A stretch of DNA of 64,000 bases, from positions 124,001 to 188,000 of the forward strand of contig NZ_VHIQ01000005.1 of assembly GCF_006494535.1 (NCBI RefSeq), written 5' to 3'. The notes under the pieces were generated by a model, which ran no database searches, was not told where the DNA came from, and saw only the letters and a program-made list of their open reading frames with translations. The DNA is from Paucihalobacter ruber. GTDB lineage: Bacteria > Bacteroidota > Bacteroidia > Flavobacteriales > Flavobacteriaceae. Positions within the stretch are counted from its first letter, which is position 1. Every line of letters begins with the position of its first letter. Shown one piece after another: positions 8,951 to 18,284 of this stretch. The position numbers and the translations under genes are program-made.

Positions 8951-11278
8951 TTATCTTTTTAGGGTGAAATGACCGCTAAAGCTGGTGCCATCGCCTAAAG
9001 TAGCCGTATACCAATAGTCGTTGGTGGGCAAGAGATTTCCGTTAAAGGTGCCATCCCAACCTGAGCCCAACGGACTAATTGTAGCCAATAATTTTCCATA
9101 TCGGTCAAATATTTTGATGTTGATATCGCTGTTGAATTCTTGATCTACGCCATACACCTGCCAAAAGTCATTAAAACCGTCGTTGTTAGGTGTGAAATAT
9201 TTCGGGAAGCCCAAAACTGCAAATCGTCTTGAACTTATACCACAACCATTTACATCTCTTACATAAACGGTGTGGAAACCTGGTGCTACATTTTCAAACC
9301 GGTTACCGTCCTGATACAATCCATTTTCGTTATCCAGAGCAAATTCGTAGCTACCTGAGCCCGAAACAAAAATTTCAACCGTATTATTGTTGTTTTGTGT
9401 GACATTAATAGTTTCTATCTCTGCAATTTCCGAAGCTAAAACAGTGATATTTCTGGAGCTGCTACAACCATTGGTACTTGTAACAATTACAGTATAGATT
9501 CCCGGTTGATTGATGTTGATAAACGAGGTACTTATCTCGGTGGTTACACCCTTGAACAGCCATTCATAAGAAAAATTAGATGGAATGTTGTTGATAATAC
9601 CGCTATTCAAAGTAATGGTATTTGGAAACGTATTGAGACAATAATAAACGCTTTCGTCCGGTAAAAGTTGTGGTGTTTCCAATACCCGTAGGTTTAAATT
9701 AGCTATGCCAAAACATTGGTTATTAGATCGAACATTAACAAACAAGGTTTGGTTAAATGCATTGATGTTTTCGTAATTCAATGGCAAGGGGTTGATTCTG
9801 TTTTCAGCATTATTGGCCGTTTCATAAAATAACAGTTGTGCGTCGTCCGGGATTTGATTGGCGATGGAATTTCTTACCTGAGATAAATTGAAAGTGGCAA
9901 AACCTTCTCCATTAGTGGTATCGCAAGCGGTTAATTCGGGAATGTTAATTTGGGTTATGCTAATTTCGAGTTGTAACGGAGCCACATTAAAACATCCTGA
10001 CTGACTAAAAACTCGTGCGTAAACGTTTTGAAAAGGATTAGAACTTTCAAAATTGGTAGGGTTTGGAATTGGATTGTTGAACTGAAAAGCATCTTCTTCG
10101 GTAAGGAAAAAATCAGCAATTACCAGATTGGGATTGTCATTGGTAAGTTCAGCCTGAGCGTTAAATAGGTTATAAATAGCCGTTCCGTTTTGCTCAAAAT
10201 CACATTCGGTTAAAACGGCGTTGAAAACTTCGGGTAATTCGTCGTATTCAATGACGATTTCGCCAAAAGATTCACAATTGTTATCTAATAGAATTTCAAC
10301 ATTATAAGTGCCGGCTTCATCGATAGTCAAAGTAGCGTCAGTTTCACCTTCTAATGCTAAACCGTCTCTAAACCACTGGTATTGGTTGTTGCCGGGTTCG
10401 GTGGCGTCTATGGTAAAGGTTTCGTCGCCGCACAAGGCATTACCGGTTGATAATAATCGGTTAAGTCCTAATGGTGTGGAGAGCTGAAAACTTCCGCCTT
10501 CCAAAAATACAGCCGAGTCAAAACGGTAATTAATGTGGTCTGCAATCACCAGTTTAACACGGTAGGTTTCATTGGGTATAATATCGGCTGTGGCTGTGAG
10601 CACTTTGGTTTGGCCGTTAAAATTGATAGGTGCGTCGACCCCGTTAAAGGTATCGAAATAAAACTCGTTTTGAGCCGGACAACCACCGGGAATTTCGGGT
10701 AGTACGTTGGTGACCTTAATGGGAATATCAGTGCCCGGAACTACAGCAATATTGGTGTATAACTGGTCGTTGATGGGGCGAATTAAAAAAGCAAACAAAT
10801 CTGAAAATCTGCAGGTATTGGTGTTGTTTTCCTGATATTCTTCCGAAGCAAATAAATACCTAAAGCTAATTTGTGAAGCAACAGCTTCAAATTCAAATTC
10901 AATGATGGTAGCGTTGATTGTTCTGTCTTCATCTAAATAAAATTCGAGTTCATCGTCGCCAATCCATCCCGGCGCATCGTCATCGCTTAGGTTGTTGTTC
11001 GGCCCGGGCACATTAGACAGTCTTCCGGTGGATAGAACAATACCGCGTTCAAACGGAAAGCCTGAGTTGTTGCCTTCAAAATATCCAAAACTGCTGTCAC
11101 CATCTGAAAAATTACCCCCAACAAAATTCACCACATTCACGTTGGTAATGCAGTCGCTGTCGATTAAAATATTTTCAATCAGTTCTTGTGGAGAATAGGT
11201 TTGTGCATCTACCGAAATATTTTGACCAAATATCAGGTTTGAAATGCAACAGCCAATAAACAACATTAAATAGCGCAT
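8951..11278 (-). CDS. T9SS type B secreted protein, choice-of-anchor L domain
   Basis: A 775-aa exported protein. The order is signal peptide (1-18), choice-of-anchor L domain (about 20-265, with GYFEGN-SGFPFERGIVLSTG and FLFASEEYQE-like segments), an Ig-like segment (about 275-345, YQWFRDGLALEG), two copies of the roughly 87-residue CDxxxDG repeat, a second Ig-like segment, and a C-terminal CHU_C/type B sorting domain (about 695-775) ending in GHFTLKR. The last domain sends proteins through the type IX system to the cell surface. It is the downstream member of the four-gene paralogous cluster and has its own promoter. A role as adhesin or matrix protein is inference. Confidence 0.88.
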   Translation of the reverse strand: MRYLMLFIGCCISNLIFGQNISVDAQTYSPQELIENILIDSDCITNVNVVNFVGGNFSDGDSSFGYFEGNNSGFPFERGIVLSTGRLSNVPGPNNNLSDDDAPGWIGDDELEFYLDEDRTINATIIEFEFEAVASQISFRYLFASEEYQENNTNTCRFSDLFAFLIRPINDQLYTNIAVVPGTDIPIKVTNVLPEIPGGCPAQNEFYFDTFNGVDAPINFNGQTKVLTATADIIPNETYRVKLVIADHINYRFDSAVFLEGGSFQLSTPLGLNRLLSTGNALCGDETFTIDATEPGNNQYQWFRDGLALEGETDATLTIDEAGTYNVEILLDNNCESFGEIVIEYDELPEVFNAVLTECDFEQNGTAIYNLFNAQAELTNDNPNLVIADFFLTEEDAFQFNNPIPNPTNFESSNPFQNVYARVFSQSGCFNVAPLQLEISITQINIPELTACDTTNGEGFATFNLSQVRNSIANQIPDDAQLLFYETANNAENRINPLPLNYENINAFNQTLFVNVRSNNQCFGIANLNLRVLETPQLLPDESVYYCLNTFPNTITLNSGIINNIPSNFSYEWLFKGVTTEISTSFININQPGIYTVIVTSTNGCSSSRNITVLASEIAEIETINVTQNNNNTVEIFVSGSGSYEFALDNENGLYQDGNRFENVAPGFHTVYVRDVNGCGISSRRFAVLGFPKYFTPNNDGFNDFWQVYGVDQEFNSDINIKIFDRYGKLLATISPLGSGWDGTFNGNLLPTNDYWYTATLGDGTSFSGHFTLKR

Positions 11279-11300
11279 ATATTTTGCCTAAAACCGCGTG

Positions 11301-11308
11301 CAAAGATA
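11301..11308 (-). promoter_or_regulatory. -7 box of the 775-aa T9SS gene
   Basis: The minus strand reads TATCTTTG, an exact TAnnTTTG match, 22 bases before the ATG at 11278. The -33 element is weak. Confidence 0.65.
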
Positions 11309-11353
11309 CAATCCTTGAATATTTATCTGTTGAAATATTTGTTAAAGCTAAAA

Positions 11354-14300
11354 TTAGCGTTTTAAAGTAAAATGTCCTTTAGCTTGAAATTTTATATCGC
11401 CTCTAACTACATCTGCTAAGAACCAATAATCGTTAGTCGGCATGAGTTGGTTGTTATAGGTGCCGTCCCAACCTTGTGAGCTTGATGTGAGTGTTTTTAG
11501 AAGCTTCCCATAGCGGTCAAATATATAAACTATTGTTCCCGGCATCGTTTCAACGCCCGAAATATGCCAGGTGTCAAAATACCCGTCGTTGTTGGGTGTC
11601 ATAAATTTTGGGGCATCAATCACCACGACCTCACGCGTTACTTCAGAACATCCATTTAAATCTATAATGGTAATGGTGTGATAACCTAAAGTCACATTTT
11701 CAAAAAGGTTAGATGTTTGAGGAGCTTCTCCGTCGAGCGAGTAGGCATAATTTCCTATACCGTTCACCGTAATAGTAATATTGTTGGGGTCTGAAAAGTC
11801 AATCACTTCAACTACTTCAATGTTGGCAGACTCAGATTCAATGACATCAAAACTGACTGAAGTTTCACAGCCAAAAATACTGGTCACCATTACCGAATAG
11901 TTGCCAATTTGAGAAATTTCTATTTCAGGAGTGGTAGCTCCGGTAGACCATAAATAATTATCATATTGATTATTGGTATTTGCGCTTACCACTACCGAAC
12001 CAAGGTCTAAACAAATCACTTGTGTTGGAATTTCTACCTCAGGTCTTGGATTCACTATGATGCCAAATTGGGTAGTACTAAAACATCCTGTTGAATTGTT
12101 TTGGACTCTCACAAAAATTTCGTCCATGTCTTGTGCTTCATAGTAAGTATCCAGCGCATTTTGGGCCAGTTGGGTATCTGTGAGTGTGTTGTAATAACTT
12201 ACCGTATAGTCATTAGGGTTTTGTGTTCCTAAAATAGTTGCTGTTTGAACGTTTAAGTCAAAAAACAAGAAACCGTCAAAATCATCATCGCAGGCTACGA
12301 GGTCGTCGGGCTGGTTGGCTATTGGCAATGGGTTCACCTGCAAGATAAAATCATAAATGATAAAGCATCCCATTGTATTGTTTGAAACTCTCGCAAATAA
12401 CAAGTCGTTATTAGTTTGATAGTTGTAAATCTCCGGTAAGGCATTTACATTATTGACTGCATCTATTTCAGAAGTAAAATAAGCAATGTTAAGATTTGAA
12501 GTATTGTCAACCATCACATTACTGATCTCGTTTAAATTAATTGTTTCATTGAGATGGTAGCAAATGTCATAGATAACAAAATCGTTGATAGCCGGCGGTA
12601 AGTTAACTTCCAAAGCAATTGGCACCGCTACATGACAATTTGAAATGGTGTTGGTAACCTTAAAATAAACTGTTTGCGGATTACTTGTATTGGTGTAATT
12701 TGAAGGATTTGTAATGGGGTTTTGGTTGGCTTCTAAATCTTCTAGATTTTCAAAATAAGCAGTTACCAGATTGTCTTGTCTTACATCTAAAATTGAATTA
12801 GACGCACTTGTTAAATCAAAATTAGTTATTCCATCATAGTTATCATCGCATGCAATTAATGGTGGAGCAAAATTCACCTGCGGCACCTGAATAACATTTA
12901 TGGTAAAACTTGTGATACCCACGCAAATGGTGCCATTGTCGATTCTCGCAAAAATGGTTTGGGGGTTAAGACTATTAGTGAAAGTTAGCGGTAAAGCATT
13001 TTCATTGTTTTCAGCTTCTACTTGATTGAGATGAAAAGTAATGTTGAGATTGTCGTTGATGCCCTGTGAAATTTCATCAATTTTTTGATTGAGGTCGATG
13101 GTTTCTCGACCATCATTTGAAATATCATCGCACAAAAACACATCTAATGGTTCATTGAATTCGGGTATACTACCCACTTCTATAATAAACGACGAAGTTC
13201 CAAAGCAACTCTCATCGCTTATGTTTTCAACTCTTATATATATGGTCTGCGGATTTGTAGTATTTTGATAAGCCGAGGCTTTATCAATCATATTGGTGCG
13301 GTTTTCAGCATCAGTTTGATTCTCAAAATATAAAACCTGCTTGCCGTTTTGTCCGTTCAGTATTTCAGAATCTTTTATGTTGAAATAGAAATCGGCAAAA
13401 TCATTGTTGCTTGAGTCACAAATTTTATAGTTTGAAATACTTTGAAATTGTGGTAATGTATTGATAATAATATTAATAACCTCAATTGAAAAACAACTTG
13501 TTAAGGTGCTTTCAACTCTTGCGAATACTTGTGTGGAAGCCGTAGTAAAAGCTTCAGGTGTGGTGATAGGGTCAATATTGGAGTTAGCATCCTGTTCAGA
13601 TGTATGAAAACTAATCACTAAATCATTAGTACTGCTTACCAATTCGTCAATGGTGTTGTTTAAATTAATGATGCTAACACCATCAAAATCATTATCACAA
13701 ACCAAAATATCGTTTGGTGTTGAGGTTTCAGGAGCCGGAATTAGATTAATGACAAATGAATTTACGTCAGCACAGCCGGTACTATTTTCTTGTATTCTGG
13801 TGAAGATAGTTTGAGGATTGCTGATGTTTTGATAAAAAGTAGGTAAAGCATTTGTGTTGTTTTCAGCATCAGTTTCTGTAGCAAAATAAGTAACAGTAAA
13901 TTCAGATTGACCTTGATTAACCTGATTATCAAAAGTACTTAAATCTATAATTGTAAAACCATCTTGATCGGTATCGCAATAATCAACACTGCCAATCGAT
14001 TCAAATTCTGTTATGGCATTTAAAACAAATTCAATGCTCTCGTACTCGGTACAAGTTGGACTCATTACCTCAATGTAAATAACCTGCGGGTTAGATGTAG
14101 GCACAAATGGTTCGAGTAGGTTGAGTGCGTTAGTTTGATTGTTTCGATCTTCTTCGCTTGTGTAAAAGTTCATGGAAACATCAGGCAAATCATTAATCAT
14201 TACCGTTGCAATATTGAATAAATTAAAGGTTTCAACACCGTCATTACCAATATCGCAAAGCGAAAAATCTCTAATTTCTGTTCCTGTAAGTAATAAGTTG

Positions 14301-16177
14301 GTGTGTATTTCAAACGGTCTTACCGAGGCACAACCAGTTGTAATGTCTTCAACTCTTATAAAAACAACCTGTTCAGCTATGTTGGTATTTTGATAATTTG
14401 AAGGATTGGCAATGGCATTGATTCCAGATTGACCATCTTCTAAAGTTTCATGAAAAGTTACCGTTACATTGGTGAGTCCTTGAAGTACATCTGCAACAAC
14501 ATCATTTAGGTTAAAATTTGCAAAACCATTATAATCACTGTCACAGGCATCCAGAAAAATTGATTCAAAGCTAATGGCCGGATTTGATTGAACGACAACC
14601 TCTAATGCAGTGGTAGTGTAACAACCACTGTTAATGTCTGTAACGCGGGCATAAACGGTTTCGTTTGGATTAACATTCACATAAGGCATCGCTATGGGAT
14701 TAGCCGCATTGTCAGCATCTGTTGGGCTAAAATGATAGGTGACCGTTAAATTGGAATTGTTATTGGTAATTTCTTCATCTTTAAGTTGAAGGTTAATTTG
14801 TGTGAAGCCATCCGGATCACTGTCATCGCAAACTAACAGCGGTGTTGGCTCTGTAATCGCAGGTAGTTCATTAACAATTAAATTAAAAGAATTAAAGGCT
14901 AAACAACCTGAATTTCTATCTTCAATACGCACATGAATGGTTTGCGGATTGTTAGTATTTTGTATAGGACTTGTTATTGGGTTAACGTTGTCTTGCGCTG
15001 CCGTAGCAGTATAGTGGTAACTAAAACTATAATTTGAAGAAGGTACCGATGCTAAAACTTCTGCATTTTTCAGCGACAAGTCAAAGGTTTGTGCGCCGTT
15101 GTTATTGAAGTCACAGAGCTCAAAATCTGCAATTGGATTAGCACTTTGAGTACTGCTCAAAGTAACGTTAATATCATCTTCAATAATACAAAAGGTGCCG
15201 GCCAGAGGAATTTCAATTTCAACTCGATAGTTTCCTGATTGCTCAATGGTAAGCAACGGATTGTTCTCTCCATTTATTAACGTATTATTAAAAAACCATT
15301 GGTAGGTAGCTAAGTTGTTGCCGGTATCTGCATTGAGTTGAACTTCATCGGCGCATGTTGAAAAATCTTCGCCCAAATCAACAAAAGAGTTGAAGCTATT
15401 TCCTTGAATAAAGACTGCCGAGTCGTAATTGGTGTCGTTTTGGTCGGCAATTACCAATTTAATTTGGTATTCCTGATTGGGAACAATACTTGCTGAAGCA
15501 GTTAAAACGGTGGTTCGACCGTTGTAATTGGTATCACCCATGTTGTAACCGTCAAAAAATTGTTCATTTGCAGCCGGACAAAAACCCACTATTTCCGGAC
15601 GAATATTACTGGTGTTGACAGGGGTATTGGTATTTGGAATAAGTGCAATATTAGTGTAAGGTTGGTTGCTTCCGATAGGTCTTATTAAAAAAGCAAAACC
15701 GTCTGCGTAGTCACATGGGTTGTTGGCAAAGTATTCTTCGGAGGCCAGAATATAATTAAACGAAATTTGATTGGTAGTAGAAATAAAGTTGAATTGAATA
15801 GAAGTGGCATTAAATGTGTTTGAAATCCCTAAAGTGTTTTCTAAATCACTATCGGTGCCCCAAGAGGTATTGCCTTCATTTAATACCTGAGTATTCAGTG
15901 TATTACCGGCAGATCGTGCATTACCCGTTGAAAGAACGATGCCGGTTTCAAAAGGGAAATTTGATCCTCCACGTTCGAAATAACCAAAACTGTTAATGTT
16001 ATTTACGGAACCATTTATTGTAGATGAAATATTGGAAACTTCAACGCAGCCTGATATTAATTGGTTTTCTATGAGTTCCCGGGCCGAAAGATTGTCGTTT
16101 ACAGAAATAAGTTGTCCAAATGAAAGCACACTGAAGCAACATAATAAAACTGTGAGGGATAGTAGTTTAAAAGACAT
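11354..16177 (-). CDS. Giant T9SS type B protein with 11 tandem repeats
   Basis: A 1607-aa exported protein. A signal peptide (to about residue 21) is followed by a choice-of-anchor L domain (about 22-270), an Ig-like segment (about 275-345), eleven tandem repeats of about 85-90 residues (about 350-1380), another Ig-like segment and a type B T9SS sorting domain (about 1525-1607, FMTPNNDGYFDTW ... GHFTLKR). Each repeat opens with C-D-x-D-x-DG-like acidic residues, contains a V-YF-T--DA-N--NPI-like middle, then Q-TI-ARV and a second cysteine near its end. Repeat 10 has lost most of the acidic motif. It looks like an extended surface stalk; ligand and function are unknown. Confidence 0.88.
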   Translation of the reverse strand: MSFKLLSLTVLLCCFSVLSFGQLISVNDNLSARELIENQLISGCVEVSNISSTINGSVNNINSFGYFERGGSNFPFETGIVLSTGNARSAGNTLNTQVLNEGNTSWGTDSDLENTLGISNTFNATSIQFNFISTTNQISFNYILASEEYFANNPCDYADGFAFLIRPIGSNQPYTNIALIPNTNTPVNTSNIRPEIVGFCPAANEQFFDGYNMGDTNYNGRTTVLTASASIVPNQEYQIKLVIADQNDTNYDSAVFIQGNSFNSFVDLGEDFSTCADEVQLNADTGNNLATYQWFFNNTLINGENNPLLTIEQSGNYRVEIEIPLAGTFCIIEDDINVTLSSTQSANPIADFELCDFNNNGAQTFDLSLKNAEVLASVPSSNYSFSYHYTATAAQDNVNPITSPIQNTNNPQTIHVRIEDRNSGCLAFNSFNLIVNELPAITEPTPLLVCDDSDPDGFTQINLQLKDEEITNNNSNLTVTYHFSPTDADNAANPIAMPYVNVNPNETVYARVTDINSGCYTTTALEVVVQSNPAISFESIFLDACDSDYNGFANFNLNDVVADVLQGLTNVTVTFHETLEDGQSGINAIANPSNYQNTNIAEQVVFIRVEDITTGCASVRPFEIHTNLLLTGTEIRDFSLCDIGNDGVETFNLFNIATVMINDLPDVSMNFYTSEEDRNNQTNALNLLEPFVPTSNPQVIYIEVMSPTCTEYESIEFVLNAITEFESIGSVDYCDTDQDGFTIIDLSTFDNQVNQGQSEFTVTYFATETDAENNTNALPTFYQNISNPQTIFTRIQENSTGCADVNSFVINLIPAPETSTPNDILVCDNDFDGVSIINLNNTIDELVSSTNDLVISFHTSEQDANSNIDPITTPEAFTTASTQVFARVESTLTSCFSIEVINIIINTLPQFQSISNYKICDSSNNDFADFYFNIKDSEILNGQNGKQVLYFENQTDAENRTNMIDKASAYQNTTNPQTIYIRVENISDESCFGTSSFIIEVGSIPEFNEPLDVFLCDDISNDGRETIDLNQKIDEISQGINDNLNITFHLNQVEAENNENALPLTFTNSLNPQTIFARIDNGTICVGITSFTINVIQVPQVNFAPPLIACDDNYDGITNFDLTSASNSILDVRQDNLVTAYFENLEDLEANQNPITNPSNYTNTSNPQTVYFKVTNTISNCHVAVPIALEVNLPPAINDFVIYDICYHLNETINLNEISNVMVDNTSNLNIAYFTSEIDAVNNVNALPEIYNYQTNNDLLFARVSNNTMGCFIIYDFILQVNPLPIANQPDDLVACDDDFDGFLFFDLNVQTATILGTQNPNDYTVSYYNTLTDTQLAQNALDTYYEAQDMDEIFVRVQNNSTGCFSTTQFGIIVNPRPEVEIPTQVICLDLGSVVVSANTNNQYDNYLWSTGATTPEIEISQIGNYSVMVTSIFGCETSVSFDVIESESANIEVVEVIDFSDPNNITITVNGIGNYAYSLDGEAPQTSNLFENVTLGYHTITIIDLNGCSEVTREVVVIDAPKFMTPNNDGYFDTWHISGVETMPGTIVYIFDRYGKLLKTLTSSSQGWDGTYNNQLMPTNDYWFLADVVRGDIKFQAKGHFTLKR

Positions 16178-16349
16178 CTTATTTTTTGGTTATCTATATG
16201 AGCTCGGTCTATTTTTATTATTAAACAGACTTAACTATTTTTCACCGACGAAAGTATATTATAAATAGATGAAATGCAATTAATAACGATGAAGTGCATA
16301 ATACTTTAACATTTGATAGGTAAATATGCTTTCAATTATTCAAAAAACA

Positions 16350-16376
16350 CCAAATTCCAAATTCCAAATTCCAAAT
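16350..16376. repeat. Heptamer tandem repeat (CCAAATT)n
   Basis: Three full CCAAATT units and a partial fourth lie in the 280-base gap between two T9SS genes. The same heptamer array recurs near 51348. The rest of the gap (16178-16457) contains no gene that I can support. Confidence 0.8.
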
Positions 16377-16457
16377 GTCAATTACCAAATATCGGCATTC
16401 GTAGGCATAAAGTACCAAATTAAAGAAGCTAGAAACTAAAATCTGCGTATAGTAGGA

Positions 16458-18242
16458 TTAATAGTTAATTGTAATCCAGCCTTTGAAATCCTTATAATTT
16501 GGGTCGCGCAATTTAAGAATGTAATAATAACTGCCTTGCGGAACTACATTTGAGGTGCCATTTAGACCCCGATTTGGCACGCCATTCCACGGTTGGTTAT
16601 TATCTCCCACAAAAATGAGTGTTCCGTAACGGTTGAAAATGAGTAGTTCATGGTTAACAAAAATGTCGTACAAGCCCTGAATGTTGAACCAATCGTTTAA
16701 GCCGTCGTTGTTGGGAGAAAAGCCTTCAGGAATTCTTGGTGGACAGTTTTCTACTGTTAAATCTGTTTCAAATACTTCAAAACAAGATGCAGTGAGGTGT
16801 TTGATATAAATTTTTTGAGGATTCGCTTGGTTGTTAAAGCTGAAGGCCGAATAGATTGGGTTAATGTTCTGGTATAACTCCTCTAAATTTTCAAAAAAAC
16901 TATAGTTGTCTTCATTTTGATCGGGTAATCCCAAGATAAGCGACCACAAATCAAAAGTACCAACCTCAAAACCTTCATTACAGGCCGTAGCGCCGGCTAT
17001 CGTAACGATGTCTGGAGGTAGATTCAAAGCTACCAATTGCGAGATACTGTTGTTACTCTCATCCAGTTCTGTTACCATACCGTTACCTGTACCGTCATCG
17101 TCAACTGCTATGCGAAGCGTAAATTCAGGGCTGATATCTTCGGGGATGGTGAGGGTGATCAATCCGCTTTCTGAGGCACTGATGGCAATGTCATTGTTGG
17201 TGGCACTTTGACCAATCAGCCTATCATCTGCATAAAAAGCTATGGGTGTACCCGAAGGTAGTATATCGGTACTGTTAAGGTTGAATACCTCAAATTCAAC
17301 TTCTATATCGAAAATGTTACAACGTGTGAAAACGTCGTTAATGGTTATGGTAGCATCGGGCAACTGACTGTTTAAAACCGTAATGATGTTATTGATCATC
17401 ACAAAATCCTGACCGGATGTGAGTTCAATAATCGCTGAATCGTCTCCTATATTGATAAAGTTTTGGATATTGTAAACATCAATATCCATATTCCAAAGCT
17501 CGTTGCTACCCGTAAAACTATTGGTGCTGTTAAAGGCATTGTTAATCGGATTTAACGGTGGATTGCTAAGGGCAATGCCATTAATACTCAGCGTTTCGTT
17601 CACAGCTAAAGCTGCATCACCTTCCCAGGCTAGAAAACCAATTTTAGCACCTTCGGTGTCTAAAACATTCAAATTGTCTAAGGTAATGGTTAGGCTGTTT
17701 GGTACGCTTTGTAGTCCGTCGTAAACATTTACTTGGTTAAGTGGAAGGTTTTCATCTTCAAAAATTATAATGATAGACCAACCCGCGAAATTGGTTCCTG
17801 ATGGACAATAGGGTGCAATCACTTCGGTAAGGTCCAAATTTGACAAGGTATAATCGCCATCACCGGTGTCTAGTACCAAGTTGGTAACCTCGGCAAATGC
17901 TGCGAAAAAAATGCGACTGGCATCAAGGCTATTGGTAAAGGTTCTTTCTGCTGAGATGGGAACCTCATTTAATTGAACCTCAAAATCGCCCGGTCCGGAA
18001 CCTGCCCAATACAAATAGGCAGCTACAATAGTTTGGCTGTTGGTTAAATTAAGCGTCGCTGAAGAAGTCGTTAGAATTTCGCAAACCGAAAATGGCCCAT
18101 TTTCAGAGGTGTTCATGGTATTGCCAATGGCGGTGTAGTCGTATCGTCCGTTAAACTGTTGGTATAGACTTACATCTTGAGCCGATACAACAGAAAAAAC
18201 AGTTAGACTCAAAAATACAGAAAGTGTTTGGTACCACTTCAT
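16458..18242 (-). CDS. T9SS type B secreted protein, one CDxxxDG-type repeat
   Basis: A 594-aa exported protein with signal peptide MKWYQTLSVFLSLTVFSVVSAQ. Residues about 25-280 form a beta-rich domain (AAYLYWAGSGPGDF, FAGWSIIIIFED) of a kind seen in gliding-associated secreted proteins. About 285-400 is CARDB-like (VEFEVFNLNSTDILPSGTP, DESNNSISQ). A single weak copy of the repeat shared with its neighbours follows (ACNEGFEVGTFDLW), then the type B sorting domain (GFSPNNDGLNDWFNIQGL). Its last residues, GWITINY, differ from the GHFTLKR end of the three paralogues. Confidence 0.85.
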   Translation of the reverse strand: MKWYQTLSVFLSLTVFSVVSAQDVSLYQQFNGRYDYTAIGNTMNTSENGPFSVCEILTTSSATLNLTNSQTIVAAYLYWAGSGPGDFEVQLNEVPISAERTFTNSLDASRIFFAAFAEVTNLVLDTGDGDYTLSNLDLTEVIAPYCPSGTNFAGWSIIIIFEDENLPLNQVNVYDGLQSVPNSLTITLDNLNVLDTEGAKIGFLAWEGDAALAVNETLSINGIALSNPPLNPINNAFNSTNSFTGSNELWNMDIDVYNIQNFINIGDDSAIIELTSGQDFVMINNIITVLNSQLPDATITINDVFTRCNIFDIEVEFEVFNLNSTDILPSGTPIAFYADDRLIGQSATNNDIAISASESGLITLTIPEDISPEFTLRIAVDDDGTGNGMVTELDESNNSISQLVALNLPPDIVTIAGATACNEGFEVGTFDLWSLILGLPDQNEDNYSFFENLEELYQNINPIYSAFSFNNQANPQKIYIKHLTASCFEVFETDLTVENCPPRIPEGFSPNNDGLNDWFNIQGLYDIFVNHELLIFNRYGTLIFVGDNNQPWNGVPNRGLNGTSNVVPQGSYYYILKLRDPNYKDFKGWITINY

Positions 18243-18284
18243 ACTAAATTTATTGTTGCCACGAATTTATCAAAAAAAGATCTA

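Noticed and set aside
11354-16177. Regular repeats that might suggest a CRISPR array
   Set aside because: The periodicity is about 260 bases with divergent DNA and conserved protein motifs; it is a protein repeat, not DNA direct repeats with spacers.
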